DNA of 45,269 nucleotides from an uncultured Flavobacteriales bacterium (GCA_905478795.1 CAJQJX010000020.1:1-45269), one strand, 5' to 3'. Shown: positions 8,613-18,128, numbered from the stretch's first letter. Translations and numbers: made by a program. Notes: a model not told the origin generated them from the letters alone.

Positions 8613-11420
8613 CTACCCGCAGGGCTGTCCGAATTGAGCCAAGACCAACAGGATGTCGGCCACACCCACCAGCCCATCTCCGTTCAAATCGGCGGTGCAC
8701 GAACCGATACATCCAAAGTCACCGAGTGCGACCAGCACATCATTGACGCTCACCGTACCGTTGTCGTCAAAGTCGGGCGGACAGTCCGAAGTCAGTGCGC
8801 AAGGGTTGGGGTTGGGCAAGGGGGAACCCAATGGGTAATACAGGGCGATGATGTCCGCCAGGAGGGCATTGCGCTCTGCGGCTTCTATTGCAGTGTAGGT
8901 CAGTGACTTTTGATAGTGCCAGCCGGTGCCATAGTCGGGGTTGGCCGAGGGGCCTTCGGACCACATGTTGGGGTAGACGGTGAGCGCATACTGCACAAAA
9001 GCGTCTTGATCAACGGGAATCAGGTCAGCATACTCTTGCAGTCTGTTGTACACCGACAAGGAAGGAACGAGGCCTTCAGCGTCGAAGGCCGCGTTCACTG
9101 CCGCTTCGTTGTCGGGTAAGATTCCAAAGACGTGAAACAAGGGCCGCAGGTCCTCTCCTGCAGCGATGGACATGCGCAGCATTCTGCTGTCATCGTCGTT
9201 TTCACCGTATTCAATGCCGTCGAGAAAGTCGGCGTATTCGCTTTCCCAAAACGCCTGTAGCGGGCACCAGTCCAGCAAGTCTACAATTTCAAAGTAGTGC
9301 GCGTAACCGCGGTGCTGATAGCGCACTTCATTGGTGGTCGAATTTGTGATGTCCCGCTCCGAACCAAAGCTGTTGGACACCAGACGGTGTGTGGCCGATC
9401 GGTCGATGTTGAACGTGTTGGGCACAAAGCTGTACATGACCGCTTCGTTCAGGTCCTGACCCAGCCCGTAGTTCATGGCCATGATGTACGGGAAGTTGAC
9501 CAGGGCCTCGGTTTCCCCGGAGAACTTTGACATGTTGAGCGCATGTCCGTACTCGTGAAAGGTGACTTCGTCGTTTGATCCTGGTCCATCGATGAAGTAG
9601 ACAGAGCCGGGAACTTGGGTGTAGTTCAGCGGTGTATTGGACATCGGGTAACCGATGGAGTAGGCCCCGCCTCGGATGAGGACATCGGCGATGAGGTAGA
9701 GGTTGTGCTTGTCGGAGACCAGCTCGCGGCCCATGATGGTGTTGATGGCTTGGAGCGCCGTGTCCCAGTCGAGCATGGCCTGCATCAAATCGTATTGGCC
9801 TGGAACGATGGAATGCTTGGGGATGGTCCACATCACATTGTCCGTCTCGAACACTGCCCATGGTCCAGGCTTGTCCAATTCGGCTTCAAAATCAGCCGTC
9901 TCATCAAAGGACTTCAGGCTGAAGAAAGGCGCCTCAACAGCATTGGTAATGGTGACGTCTATGATGCCCGCGTCCGCTCCGTAGGGGACCAAGATTGAAA
10001 TGGCTCCACCCAGCGGGTTATAGACTGCGATGGTGGTGGCATCCAAGGCGAACTTCTTGGTGATGCGGTCCAAACGCTTGTAAAGCGGCTTGTTTGTGAG
10101 GTCCCATTCGTGAGACCCAACGCGCACGTGAAAGTCACCGCCCACTAAACTGCTCGGTACCGTGATGGTCGCCACACTGCCGGGCGCCAAGTAGGTGCCA
10201 GTGGGCCGCAGTGCATGCTCTGTTCCGTCTCCGTTAATGTTGAAATACGGATTGATGCCCTCGGGATCGGCAAAGTTGGCTCGGATCGAAACAGTCTGCG
10301 TTACGGAAGCGTCTGCAGGTGGTGCGATTTGGCCGGGAAAATTGACGCAAGAGTTGAACACGGTGCCCGCCACAAGCCCGGGGTACTGGGCATACACTTC
10401 GGGAGTAAAAACGTGGTCAAATACAGCTTGTTGGAGGGCGACCATGACGCGTTCGCGCTCCATGCCCGGCGCCGATTCCGGATCCTTGCTAAATCCATTT
10501 GAGGTGTTTGGCGTGGTGAACAGCGGGCCTACTTGAGCATCGTAATCTGAGATCACAGCGAGGGCCTTTACCATAAGCGCCTCGTTTTGGGGAAGCTCAT
10601 CGGCGTAGATGTTGACGGTGTTTTTGATTTGGGTCAGTGCGGGTTCGGATAGGCTTTGAGTTCCGTTAATGTGGTCCTGAAAATCACACATGGCTGCCAT
10701 GAGGAGGTCCCCGTTGAAGGGCACGGGCTTGACCCAAATGCGATGAAGTGTGCTGTGTTCGGAAAGGATCAGTGTTTCGTCCTCGTCGTCATTGCGAACG
10801 TCGTCTACATTCCAGCGCCCCCCGCCCCTGATTTGCCAGTCTTGCTGATTGAAATTCCAGAAGGGCCCATTTGTCAGCACGTAGTCGGCATTCACGTTCA
10901 TGGAAGTGGCACCAGCGGAGGCAGGCAGGAAAGCGGTGTGGTCATCTCGCAGCACATTCATGTAGGAGATTTCAGGGGTAAAAGCCCCACCTTCATTGGA
11001 GAGAAAGCGGCCCAGAACGGGGCTTTCAAAGTGGATTTTCCGGTCGTGATTTGATGTGGTGGCTTCCCATCGCAGCCACAGTTCACCATCGGGAATGCTG
11101 GCCGCAAAAGATTGACTTCCATGGCCCCATTTGGCGGGATTCCAGCTGAGGTCGCAGCCCAGCGGACAAGAATCATAGATGGGCAAATTGTTCCCCGGTT
11201 GGATCACATTTAATCCCGGATTGGTGCCCCCCAGGTGGTGATACTGTGCCCACAACATCCAGCCTTCACTGTCGATGTAGGCGTCGAAGTTCCCGTTCCC
11301 AAAATCAAAGGTGTGGATGCCTTCTGGCAAATCTTGGGCTTCAGTTAAGCTGGCCACTTGTGCCCAAGTCAAGCCTGAGAATGCTGCCAATGCTATCCAA
11401 AGAAAGAAGGTCCTGACCAT
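8613..11420 (-). CDS. Secreted M60-like (enhancin/mucinase-type) metallopeptidase
   Basis: 935-aa exported protein; the start at 11420 gives the signal peptide MVRTFFLWIALAAFSGLTWAQ. The catalytic region of the M60-like family is near residues 560-680: GGAYSIGYPMSNTP, then the zinc motif HEYGH (near 621) with acidic residues following in FSGETEALVNF as candidate third ligand. The N-terminal half (about 25-400) is an accessory region I do not recognise. The C-terminus carries two dockerin-like calcium loops (DFDDNGTVSVNDVLVALGDF and DLNGDGLVGVADILLVLAQF) instead of a T9SS YPNP domain. Family members cleave mucin-type glycoproteins, so attack on host or algal glycoprotein is a reasonable inference. 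It is convergent with the J-domain gene. TACC sits at the position where other genes here have TAnnTT (4-nt spacing), but the TT is missing. Confidence 0.82.
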   Translation of the reverse strand: MVRTFFLWIALAAFSGLTWAQVASLTEAQDLPEGIHTFDFGNGNFDAYIDSEGWMLWAQYHHLGGTNPGLNVIQPGNNLPIYDSCPLGCDLSWNPAKWGHGSQSFAASIPDGELWLRWEATTSNHDRKIHFESPVLGRFLSNEGGAFTPEISYMNVLRDDHTAFLPASAGATSMNVNADYVLTNGPFWNFNQQDWQIRGGGRWNVDDVRNDDEDETLILSEHSTLHRIWVKPVPFNGDLLMAAMCDFQDHINGTQSLSEPALTQIKNTVNIYADELPQNEALMVKALAVISDYDAQVGPLFTTPNTSNGFSKDPESAPGMERERVMVALQQAVFDHVFTPEVYAQYPGLVAGTVFNSCVNFPGQIAPPADASVTQTVSIRANFADPEGINPYFNINGDGTEHALRPTGTYLAPGSVATITVPSSLVGGDFHVRVGSHEWDLTNKPLYKRLDRITKKFALDATTIAVYNPLGGAISILVPYGADAGIIDVTITNAVEAPFFSLKSFDETADFEAELDKPGPWAVFETDNVMWTIPKHSIVPGQYDLMQAMLDWDTALQAINTIMGRELVSDKHNLYLIADVLIRGGAYSIGYPMSNTPLNYTQVPGSVYFIDGPGSNDEVTFHEYGHALNMSKFSGETEALVNFPYIMAMNYGLGQDLNEAVMYSFVPNTFNIDRSATHRLVSNSFGSERDITNSTTNEVRYQHRGYAHYFEIVDLLDWCPLQAFWESEYADFLDGIEYGENDDDSRMLRMSIAAGEDLRPLFHVFGILPDNEAAVNAAFDAEGLVPSLSVYNRLQEYADLIPVDQDAFVQYALTVYPNMWSEGPSANPDYGTGWHYQKSLTYTAIEAAERNALLADIIALYYPLGSPLPNPNPCALTSDCPPDFDDNGTVSVNDVLVALGDFGCIGSCTADLNGDGLVGVADILLVLAQFGQPCG

Positions 11421-11626
11421 GCTGCTGGGGTATGGAGCGTTTAAGTTGTTTTCGCAACGCCCCCCTAAGTTAAGGGCAGGAGGGGGGGCACGATGCGGCG
11501 ACATTCCTGAGGTCCCACGGGCATTCTTGCAGCCAAACGCCTTTTCGCAGGGGTCATGTGTGCCGAATTGACTTTGGCATTTTGTCCCATGGGTGGGCAG
11601 GGGGCGCAGGTGAGCCCTGAGCGGGC

Positions 11627-11634
11627 TACATTGA
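11627..11634 (+). promoter_or_regulatory. -7-type element (TACATTGA), 4 nt before ATG
   Basis: TACATTGA ends exactly 4 nt before the ATG of the phospholipase D lipoprotein, predicting transcription from the start codon itself. Confidence 0.45.
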
Positions 11635-11638
11635 CTGC

Positions 11639-13153
11639 ATGAAACTTGTATTCACGCTGCTTGGGGCACTCTTGATGGTAGGTTGTGGCGGGGCTCCCTT
11701 GACCGATCGGTTAGAGCATTACGAGGGCGGTGGGGCTTGCGGCGGGACTGCGGCGAACAACAGCATTTCCGAACAAATGACGGCGGCTGCCGTTGATGAC
11801 ACTTCTGCCACCTGGGCTTATGTCTTGGAAGAAGGCGAAGAGGCCATTTTTACGCGGGCTTGGTTGAGTGAGAACAGCACGCAGTCCATTGACATCCAGT
11901 ATTTCATCTTCGCGATGGACAACGTGGGCATCATTGCCTTGGATTACCTGATTCGGGCGGCAGACCGTGGGGTTCAGGTCCGGATGTTGATCGACGATTT
12001 TATGCTGGATGTGGAAGAGGAAGATGTGGCCGCATTGAATGCCCATCCCAACATTTCCATTAGGGTGTACAATCCGAATGTGGGGGAGAACACCTTCCAA
12101 AAGGTCAGGGGTGTCGTGTCAGATTTTAAGGGGTTCAACCAGCGCATGCACAACAAGACCTTCATTGTAGATGGTCGTGTGGCCATCACGGGAGGCCGCA
12201 ACATCGCCGATGAGTATTTCGATTATGACCAGGACTACAACTTTCGTGACCGTGATGTATTGCTGATGGGGACCGGCGCCCGGGACATTCAAACCTCCTT
12301 TGATGCGTTCTGGTCCCATCCATTGGCAGTCAATTTGGTGGCGTCGGAAGCGGCGGGGGTAGATGCCCTTGAGTTTTACCGTTCGGTGCAAGCCTATGCC
12401 TGCGACCCAGAAAATTTTTGGCCAGAGATCCGGGCCCTGATCGATGGCATTCCTGATGCCATTCCGCACCTCATCGAGGCCGGGCGTCTGCACCGACTAG
12501 AGGGCATGCGTTTTGTATCGGATGTGCCAGGTAAGAACGATGCCAAAGGTTATTCGGGTGGGGGCAAGAGTACGGAGGCTCTGATCGATTTGGTGGCTTC
12601 GGCCCAAGAGTCGGTCATGATTCAAAGTCCTTATTTGGTGCTCACCGATTTGGGATTGACCTTGTTTGCTGACGCTGTGGCAAGGGGGGTAGAGGTGACC
12701 ATTTTGACCAACAGCCTCTGCTCTACGGACAACCTTGAGGCGTTCAATGGTTATCAGCGTATTCGGGAAGAACTTGTCGGGTCGGGGGTGAAGGTCTTCG
12801 AATACCGGCCCGATGCGGAGATTCGGAAGCGTCTGATTACAGCGGAAAAACAGGCCCGCAGTGGTTACGTGCCCACCTTTGGGCTTCACGCTAAATCCAT
12901 GGTCATCGACCATTCTACCACGGTCATCGGTACGTTTAACCTCGACCCCCGCAGCGCGAACTTGAACACCGAGTGCGTGGCCATTATGTCCTCGGCGGCC
13001 ATGGCGGGCCAGGTAGAGTCCCTGATGCGCGAAGAACTGGATCCTGCCAACGCCTGGCAGACAACGCCCTTCTCCAACCCCGACTTTCATGCCGGTACCG
13101 CCAAGCGTTTGAGCACCTGGTTCAGGGGCATCGTGCCCGCATCGTTGCTCTGA
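11639..13153 (+). CDS. ClsC/YmdC-like phospholipase D-family lipoprotein
   Basis: 504-aa protein with two HKD catalytic motifs: MHNKTFIVDG (near 177) followed by ITGGRNIADEYF, and LHAKSMVIDH (near 418) followed by IGTFNLDPRS. This pair and the short C-terminal segment STWFRGIVPASLL match the cardiolipin synthase C (ClsC/YmdC) subfamily, which joins phospholipids by a phosphatidyl-enzyme intermediate. Unlike E. coli ClsC it begins with a lipoprotein signal peptide (MKLVFTLLGALLMVGC, acylated Cys16), so it is probably held in the periplasm. Cardiolipin synthesis or phospholipid remodelling is the likely role; a general phosphodiesterase is the alternative. It stands immediately upstream of purT with a 39-bp gap that has its own promoter-like element. 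Confidence 0.85.
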   Translation: MKLVFTLLGALLMVGCGGAPLTDRLEHYEGGGACGGTAANNSISEQMTAAAVDDTSATWAYVLEEGEEAIFTRAWLSENSTQSIDIQYFIFAMDNVGIIALDYLIRAADRGVQVRMLIDDFMLDVEEEDVAALNAHPNISIRVYNPNVGENTFQKVRGVVSDFKGFNQRMHNKTFIVDGRVAITGGRNIADEYFDYDQDYNFRDRDVLLMGTGARDIQTSFDAFWSHPLAVNLVASEAAGVDALEFYRSVQAYACDPENFWPEIRALIDGIPDAIPHLIEAGRLHRLEGMRFVSDVPGKNDAKGYSGGGKSTEALIDLVASAQESVMIQSPYLVLTDLGLTLFADAVARGVEVTILTNSLCSTDNLEAFNGYQRIREELVGSGVKVFEYRPDAEIRKRLITAEKQARSGYVPTFGLHAKSMVIDHSTTVIGTFNLDPRSANLNTECVAIMSSAAMAGQVESLMREELDPANAWQTTPFSNPDFHAGTAKRLSTWFRGIVPASLL

Positions 13154-13180
13154 CCTTTTCTGTGGGCAAAGGCCGCGCAG

Positions 13181-13188
13181 TAGCTTGC
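13181..13188 (+). promoter_or_regulatory. -7-type element (TAGCTTGC), 4 nt before purT
   Basis: TAGCTTGC ends 4 nt before the purT ATG. Same geometry as at the upstream gene; a leaderless transcript is predicted. Confidence 0.45.
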
Positions 13189-13192
13189 AGCC

Positions 13193-14389
13193 ATGCAAAA
13201 GAAAATCGTGCTGCTCGGTTCGGGTGAACTGGGCAAAGAAGTGGTCATTGCGCTGCAGCGCTTGGGTCAACACGTGGTGGCGGTAGACAGTTATCCGAAT
13301 GCTCCGGCCATGCAGGTGGCCGACGAAAGTGAGGTGATCAACATGCTCGATGGAGATGCCCTTGATGCTGTTGTGACCAAGCATGCACCGGACATCATCG
13401 TTCCCGAAGTAGAGTCCATTCGCACCGAGCGGTTTTACGACTACGAGGCCCAAGGCATTCAGGTGGTTCCATCGGCCAAAGCGGCCCAATTCACCATGAA
13501 CCGTCGGGCCATCCGGGATTTGGCCGCCCAAGAGCTGGGCTTAAAAACGGCGCCATACCGCTACGCCACCACGCTGGAAGGCCTGCGCGAGGGGGTGGAA
13601 GCAGTGGGCATGCCTTGCGTGGTGAAACCCCTCATGTCCAGTTCGGGCAAAGGCCAGTCGGTGATTAGGAATGAAGCTGACATTGAGCAAGCCTGGCAAT
13701 ACGGTCTGGAGGGGTCGCGGGGCGATCTGGCCGAAGTCATCGTGGAGGCCTTTATCGATTTCGATTACGAGATCACCCTGCTGACCTTAACGCAAGCCAA
13801 CGGTCAAACTTTATTCTGCCCGCCCATTGGGCACCGCCAAGAGCGCGGTGATTACCAGGAGAGCTGGCAGCCTGCCGTCATGAATCCGGCTTTGCTTGAA
13901 GAAGCCCAGTCCATGGCTGCTGCAGTGACAGCCTCCCTCGGTGGGCATGGCATTTGGGGCGTGGAGTTCTTCATCGAAGATGCCAAATCCGGTCAACCTG
14001 GAACTGTCTACTTCTCAGAGCTTTCTCCACGTCCGCACGATACCGGAATGGTCACCTTGGCCGGGACACAGAACTTCAGTGAGTTCGAGTTGCATGCCCG
14101 CGCAGTATTGGGCATTCCTGTGACCGAGATTGAAGCCCTCCGAAATGGTGCAAGCGCCGTTGTGCTCGCACCACCTTCGATAGGTTCGGGCGCCCCAGTA
14201 TTCGACGGTGTGCTCCAGGCTGCTGCCGTTCCCCATACCGATCTGCGGCTCTTTGGTAAGCCCTCCGTGCGGCCTTTCCGACGCATGGGAGTCGCTGTGG
14301 CCTATGGAGACCGTTCAGCTTCAGTGGCGGCCTTGACAGAGAAGGCCAAGCAAACGGCAGCCTTGATTCAGGTTCGGGTAGAGGACTGA
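13193..14389 (+). CDS. purT: Formate-dependent phosphoribosylglycinamide formyltransferase
   Basis: 398-aa cytoplasmic enzyme of purine synthesis that makes formyl-GAR from GAR, formate and ATP, bypassing the folate-dependent PurN. The N-terminal nucleotide-binding fold ([20 protein letters not shown]), the PurT-specific [16 protein letters not shown] segment, the ATP-grasp domain ([17 protein letters not shown], about 140-156) and the metal/GAR-binding FFIEDAKSG ... [15 protein letters not shown] region are all intact and collinear. Length matches the family. The start at 13193 is the first ATG and is preceded by a -7-type element. No sign of transfer or damage. Confidence 0.96.
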   Translation: MQKKIVLLGSGELGKEVVIALQRLGQHVVAVDSYPNAPAMQVADESEVINMLDGDALDAVVTKHAPDIIVPEVESIRTERFYDYEAQGIQVVPSAKAAQFTMNRRAIRDLAAQELGLKTAPYRYATTLEGLREGVEAVGMPCVVKPLMSSSGKGQSVIRNEADIEQAWQYGLEGSRGDLAEVIVEAFIDFDYEITLLTLTQANGQTLFCPPIGHRQERGDYQESWQPAVMNPALLEEAQSMAAAVTASLGGHGIWGVEFFIEDAKSGQPGTVYFSELSPRPHDTGMVTLAGTQNFSEFELHARAVLGIPVTEIEALRNGASAVVLAPPSIGSGAPVFDGVLQAAAVPHTDLRLFGKPSVRPFRRMGVAVAYGDRSASVAALTEKAKQTAALIQVRVED

Positions 14390-14413
14390 ACCACCACCAA
14401 ACCGATAGATTTC

Positions 14414-15190
14414 ATGTCTCAAGAAAAACCGATGGCTGTGCACCGGCCGAATTATTTCCTGGAATTCATCGTCGTCTTTTTGGGCGTGACCATCTCGTTT
14501 TGGCTGAGCGAGTGGAATGAAGGCCGTAAAACACAAGAGCTCCACAAGGAAGATGTGGTCAGTCTGCTCGAAGACCTCGATCGGGACCAGGAGCGGCTAG
14601 AGCATGTGTATGGTCAGGCGCAAAAAGGGAAAGACCGTTCCCAAAGGGTCCTGAACAACATCATGGCTTTTAGGGAGGGTGATGCAGATTACACCACGTT
14701 CACCGATAGCCTGATTGAAATTGGATACCTCTATGGGTACAGCACATTCTTCATGAACAGCGCCACATACAAGTCCTTGATTGGCAGCACCCGCATCCAG
14801 GAATTTCCCCACGAGATCAACAAGCAGGTCAGGGATTACTACGAGTATGTGTCCAAGCGTGTGGAAGACAATAACGACATCGTAGACGCCATTGCACTCA
14901 AGTATTACAATGAGTTTAACCCCTACTGCTTGATGGCCAATGACCGTGAAGAGGCCATGACCTTGGCGGAGAGGAGGCGCTACTTTGACCATCCCGACAC
15001 CCGCGAGCATTATTCAGGACTTCCATTTTATCACCAGACGCTGGCGCTGCATGACCGGACAGACGTGCACATGGCACAAGTCAAGGAGTACATCAAAATC
15101 CGGGCTGGGGTAGAAGAGATGTTGCGACAGTACGCCGAGGAATTGCTGGGTCACCCTGTCGACTTGGCGGTCACCGACAAAGAAGTGTGA
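14414..15190 (+). CDS. DUF6090-like single-pass membrane protein
   Basis: 258-aa protein with one membrane helix near the N-terminus (YFLEFIVVFLGVTISFWLSEWNEG, about residues 16-38), followed directly by WNEGRK, the signature of the DUF6090-like membrane proteins common in Bacteroidota. The rest is a charged, helix-rich soluble domain (about 40-258), probably periplasmic. No catalytic motif is visible. It starts 24 nt after purT on the same strand and may be co-transcribed, but the pairing gives no functional clue. Function unknown. Confidence 0.72.
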   Translation: MSQEKPMAVHRPNYFLEFIVVFLGVTISFWLSEWNEGRKTQELHKEDVVSLLEDLDRDQERLEHVYGQAQKGKDRSQRVLNNIMAFREGDADYTTFTDSLIEIGYLYGYSTFFMNSATYKSLIGSTRIQEFPHEINKQVRDYYEYVSKRVEDNNDIVDAIALKYYNEFNPYCLMANDREEAMTLAERRRYFDHPDTREHYSGLPFYHQTLALHDRTDVHMAQVKEYIKIRAGVEEMLRQYAEELLGHPVDLAVTDKEV

Positions 15191-15323
15191 GGACCTTCCA
15201 CACGACTTGAACAGAGGCAAAGGGAGGCCATGAGAAGATGTCGTCGGATGAATTGCGAACCGAGGATATGATTCACGGCTAAAAGCAACATTAAAAACGT
15301 GTTTTGAAGGGGGGGCACTCCGC

Positions 15324-15485
15324 TCAGCGGTCCTTAAAAGGGCTGCGGAGGCGCTCTTTGATGCCCTCCAATCGTTCCTTGGATACAAAACCTTTGGCTA
15401 CAAGTGCAAACAACAGCAGCCACAGCAGCCCTTTGATTAAAAAGAACAGAAAGCCGACAATGCCGATGGTCTTTAGTGTTTCCAT
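15324..15485 (-). CDS. 53-aa small membrane protein
   Basis: Short product starting METLKTIG at 15485, with a long hydrophobic segment (IGIVGFLFFLIKGLLWLLLFALVA, about 8-31) and an amphipathic, basic tail ending RSPFKDR. The start is the internal ATG just before the hydrophobic part; a longer frame upstream would add sequence unlike a protein N-terminus. CACCTTTG, one base from the TAnnTTTG element, lies 16 nt upstream (minus strand). It is divergent from the leucine-rich-repeat gene at 15562. I do not recognise a family. It could be a holin-like or membrane-stress peptide, but that is speculation. Confidence 0.5.
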   Translation of the reverse strand: METLKTIGIVGFLFFLIKGLLWLLLFALVAKGFVSKERLEGIKERLRSPFKDR

Positions 15486-15561
15486 GTGGGTAACCTCTGA
15501 GCAAAGGTGCATCTTCCGGGTCTTGTTTTTGCAACTTGCCAAAACAATCGGGCCAAAAAAA

Positions 15562-17271
15562 ATGACACTGCGCATCCCCTTACTTATTGGATTTCTCTTT
15601 GCATTTATGGCGCCGCTGCTTTCTCAAAAGTGGAGCCAGAAGAAGACAAAAATTGAGGTGGTGGAATTCCCCACGGTCCCAGCAGAAAAAGTGTCGCGCA
15701 TCGCTTTCAACCTCTTTGCTGAGGACGCTTATTTCAACTTGGATGATTTGAGGCGCTATGGTGGCAACATGGACTTACTCAAGTCGGGGAATGAGCGCCT
15801 CAGCGGGATGAAGTATTTCACCATAGGTGCCGAGGCAGAGGTGGTGGATGTGGGGCCGAGCATCATGGTAGATGTGGCCATCGGCTCCGAGGACCAAGGC
15901 TTTCCAACATTCAGTTCAGAGCCTATTAAATCGGGAAGCGAGGAATTGACCTATTGGGCTGTTGTTCCTTGCCGATTGCCCATGCGCGTCCGGATTGCCT
16001 CGCCTGAAGGGGAGGTGTGGGATGCTTTTGAGGTCGACCAACCGCTTCAAATCCGATATGGCAACGAGAAGATTTCGACGAGGAGCTCTAGCAAAGGCAG
16101 TTTCTCATACTCCAAAGGCAGCTTGAAATTTGACACTGAAGAAGCCCTCAGAGCGGGCTTGGAATCGGAGGAAGGTTCTCGGTTTTTCCGGCGAAAAGCG
16201 GTCCTGCTGCAATTGAGCAATGTGATCAATGAGCTCGAAACGCGGCTTTTCTTCCTGGAGGGGAAGGTGGAAGTCACGGTGTATTCAGGCCGTGGGAAAC
16301 ACGATTACACGGAGTTGGACGCCGCCCGTGATGTGGCCATGGAGTCCTATGCAAACGGTTATTTTGAAGGGTTATCCAGCCCGATCCAAACCTGGAAGGA
16401 GTGGGCAGGCAAAGTGGACTTCACCGATAAGAAGGCCAAGGTGACCCGCGGACTCGCTTTGGGCATGCGATTGAATCTGGCCCAAGCCCACTTGTACCGC
16501 GATGAGTTCAAAGAGTGTGCGCAGGCCATATCGGATGCGCGGGCATTGGTGTTGCCGGGAGGAGAAGAATTTTTGATGTTGGAGCGATTGCAGGACGGTC
16601 TCATGAAGCGCCGTCGTGCACTTGAGGCCAACGGGGACTTTGAGATTACCGTGGATGCAGAAAGGGAAAAAGCGCCTGATTTTAAAAACGTCATTGGCAA
16701 GCGGTCCGAAAACAAGGACGTGCGGATGATTCAGCCCGAAGACCGCTATGATGCCATTGGCAAGGACATGGAGGCTTGGGCTTCCGTGGCGGTGGCTGGC
16801 AGTCCAGAGGCCGCTGCAGAATTGACCAGTGCAGTCACCATGGAACAGCGCTTGGGGAGCCGTCTTCAGCAAACCATTGGAGGCATGATGTTGCAGTTGA
16901 GTCCTCTGATGGACCCTGACCTTGTGGGGGAAGAATTCCCAGAAGAGATTTTGGCCATACCCAACTTGGTCTACCTCGACATCAGCGGCATGAAGTTCGG
17001 TGCCATTCCAGATGATATCGATCGGCTTGCGGTGCTGCAGACTTTGGTGGTCTCCCGAAACGACCTCGAGGAAGTGCCGCAGAGCTTGGGCAATCTGACA
17101 GGACTAAAAAAACTCTTTCTCAGCAAGAATGAACTCACGGGATTGCCGGCCTCATTGACGCGCTGTACCCAGCTCAAAATGTTGGACCTCAAAGGGAACC
17201 CCATCACACCAGACACCGTGAGTCAGCTTGAGCAGATGTTCGGGGAAGAAGTCAAGGTCAAGCACGACTAA
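15562..17271 (+). CDS. Exported protein with C-terminal leucine-rich repeats
   Basis: 569-aa protein. The ATG at 15562 is chosen because it begins a signal peptide (MTLRIPLLIGFLFAFMAPLLSQ); the frame extends upstream but only with low-complexity, non-protein-like sequence. Residues about 25-440 are a mixed region I cannot assign; part (about 280-420) looks helical and TPR-like. The C-terminal residues 475-560 hold about four leucine-rich repeats (LVYLDISGMKFGAIPDDI, LQTLVVSRNDLEEVPQSL, LKKLFLSKNELTGLPASL, LKMLDLKGNPI). LRRs bind proteins or glycans. No T9SS sorting domain, so it is probably periplasmic. TGTTTTTG at 15524-15531 is a possible -7 element. Confidence 0.78.
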   Translation: MTLRIPLLIGFLFAFMAPLLSQKWSQKKTKIEVVEFPTVPAEKVSRIAFNLFAEDAYFNLDDLRRYGGNMDLLKSGNERLSGMKYFTIGAEAEVVDVGPSIMVDVAIGSEDQGFPTFSSEPIKSGSEELTYWAVVPCRLPMRVRIASPEGEVWDAFEVDQPLQIRYGNEKISTRSSSKGSFSYSKGSLKFDTEEALRAGLESEEGSRFFRRKAVLLQLSNVINELETRLFFLEGKVEVTVYSGRGKHDYTELDAARDVAMESYANGYFEGLSSPIQTWKEWAGKVDFTDKKAKVTRGLALGMRLNLAQAHLYRDEFKECAQAISDARALVLPGGEEFLMLERLQDGLMKRRRALEANGDFEITVDAEREKAPDFKNVIGKRSENKDVRMIQPEDRYDAIGKDMEAWASVAVAGSPEAAAELTSAVTMEQRLGSRLQQTIGGMMLQLSPLMDPDLVGEEFPEEILAIPNLVYLDISGMKFGAIPDDIDRLAVLQTLVVSRNDLEEVPQSLGNLTGLKKLFLSKNELTGLPASLTRCTQLKMLDLKGNPITPDTVSQLEQMFGEEVKVKHD

Positions 17272-17342
17272 GTCCGCCGGTAGCGACATGTTCCTATGTC
17301 CCGATGCTGGCGCTTCATCGGTGCTGCCACCAGGGTAAACGG

Positions 17343-17702
17343 TCAAATGTGCGCGCAGGTTTCCACAGCCCTGGGGTCGTCAATCCCACCGGTATGTTGG
17401 GTGTCATGCGGTTCGAACAAGAGGATCCAAACCTCTTCTCGCGTGACGGGTCTGTGCTCGACCCCTTTCGGTACAACGATGATTTCACCGGGTCCTACTT
17501 CCACCGATTGGTCGCGAAACTCCATGGTCATCTGACCTCGGATGACCTGGAAAAGCTCGTCTTGGTCTTTGTGAGAATGCCAGACAAAGGCGCCCTCAAT
17601 CTTGGCGAGTTTCACATCCTGTCCGTTCAGTTGCGCGATGATTTTGGGACTCCAATGGTCATCAAATAGACCAAACTTTTCCTCGAGGTTGAGCACTTTC
17701 AT
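17343..17702 (-). CDS. Small cupin-domain protein
   Basis: 119-aa single-domain cupin. The two conserved cupin motifs are present: HSHKDQDELFQVIRG (near 43-57), with His and Glu metal ligands, and PGEIIVVPKGVEHRPV (near 71-86), with the third His. The start at 17702 is the only ATG that gives a normal cupin N-terminus (MKVLNLEEKFGLF). Cupins of this size bind a metal and act as isomerases, dioxygenases or sugar/auxin-like binding proteins; the substrate cannot be told. It is convergent with the LRR gene and has a TAAATTCG element 6 nt before its start. Confidence 0.85.
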   Translation of the reverse strand: MKVLNLEEKFGLFDDHWSPKIIAQLNGQDVKLAKIEGAFVWHSHKDQDELFQVIRGQMTMEFRDQSVEVGPGEIIVVPKGVEHRPVTREEVWILLFEPHDTQHTGGIDDPRAVETCAHI

Positions 17703-17708
17703 TGCGGC

Positions 17709-17716
17709 CGAATTTA
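17709..17716 (-). promoter_or_regulatory. -7-type element (TAAATTCG) for the cupin gene
   Basis: TAAATTCG on the minus strand ends 6 nt before the cupin ATG; a leaderless or nearly leaderless transcript is predicted. Confidence 0.42.
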
Positions 17717-17807
17717 TACTACACAAGGTGATGATTCCAAGGGGTTTAAAGGTGAGGTAGTGTACTCTGTACACGCTTAAACACTTGATTTTGAGCATGT
17801 TGATTCT

Positions 17808-17815
17808 TAAATTGC
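17808..17815 (+). promoter_or_regulatory. -7-type element (TAAATTGC)
   Basis: TAAATTGC ends 10 nt before the ATG at 17826. Confidence 0.38.
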
Positions 17816-17825
17816 ACTTCAACCA

Positions 17826-18128
17826 ATGCCGTCAGAGATGAAAAGCCGCACCCTCAATGAGCTGAGACAGACACGCGATGCAGTGTATGTCCCCCCCCGT
17901 TCCTACCAAGAGCGCATGGAAGACCGCAAGACTGGTTTGGGGTTTCTGATCCTCGATGCACAGGGTTCACCCACTGTGTCGTGTGATGATATCGCTTGTA
18001 TTGTGGAGGCACGCCCAACGTTGAGCACCGCAGAATTGGAGGCGCACTTTGCCAATGGACAGGAAGCATTTGCACTGCCCAACGGGGAGGTGATCCAACC
18101 CATTTCGCGGGTGAAGCGCTCCGCTTGA
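17826..18128 (+). CDS. Hypothetical 100-aa protein
   Basis: 100-aa soluble protein with a basic N-terminus (KSRTLNELRQTRDAVYVPP) and no signal peptide, membrane segment or recognised motif. A second ATG at 17838 would shorten it by four residues. Support for being real: codon usage resembles neighbouring genes, an upstream TAAATTGC element, and protein-like composition (FLILDAQGSPTVSCDDIACIVEA). Function unknown; too short to infer more. Confidence 0.55.
   Translation: MPSEMKSRTLNELRQTRDAVYVPPRSYQERMEDRKTGLGFLILDAQGSPTVSCDDIACIVEARPTLSTAELEAHFANGQEAFALPNGEVIQPISRVKRSA

Noticed and set aside
12497-13531. 344-codon minus-strand open frame spanning the end of the PLD lipoprotein gene and the start of purT
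   Set aside because: It overlaps two clearly coding plus-strand genes and has no signal, domain or promoter support.
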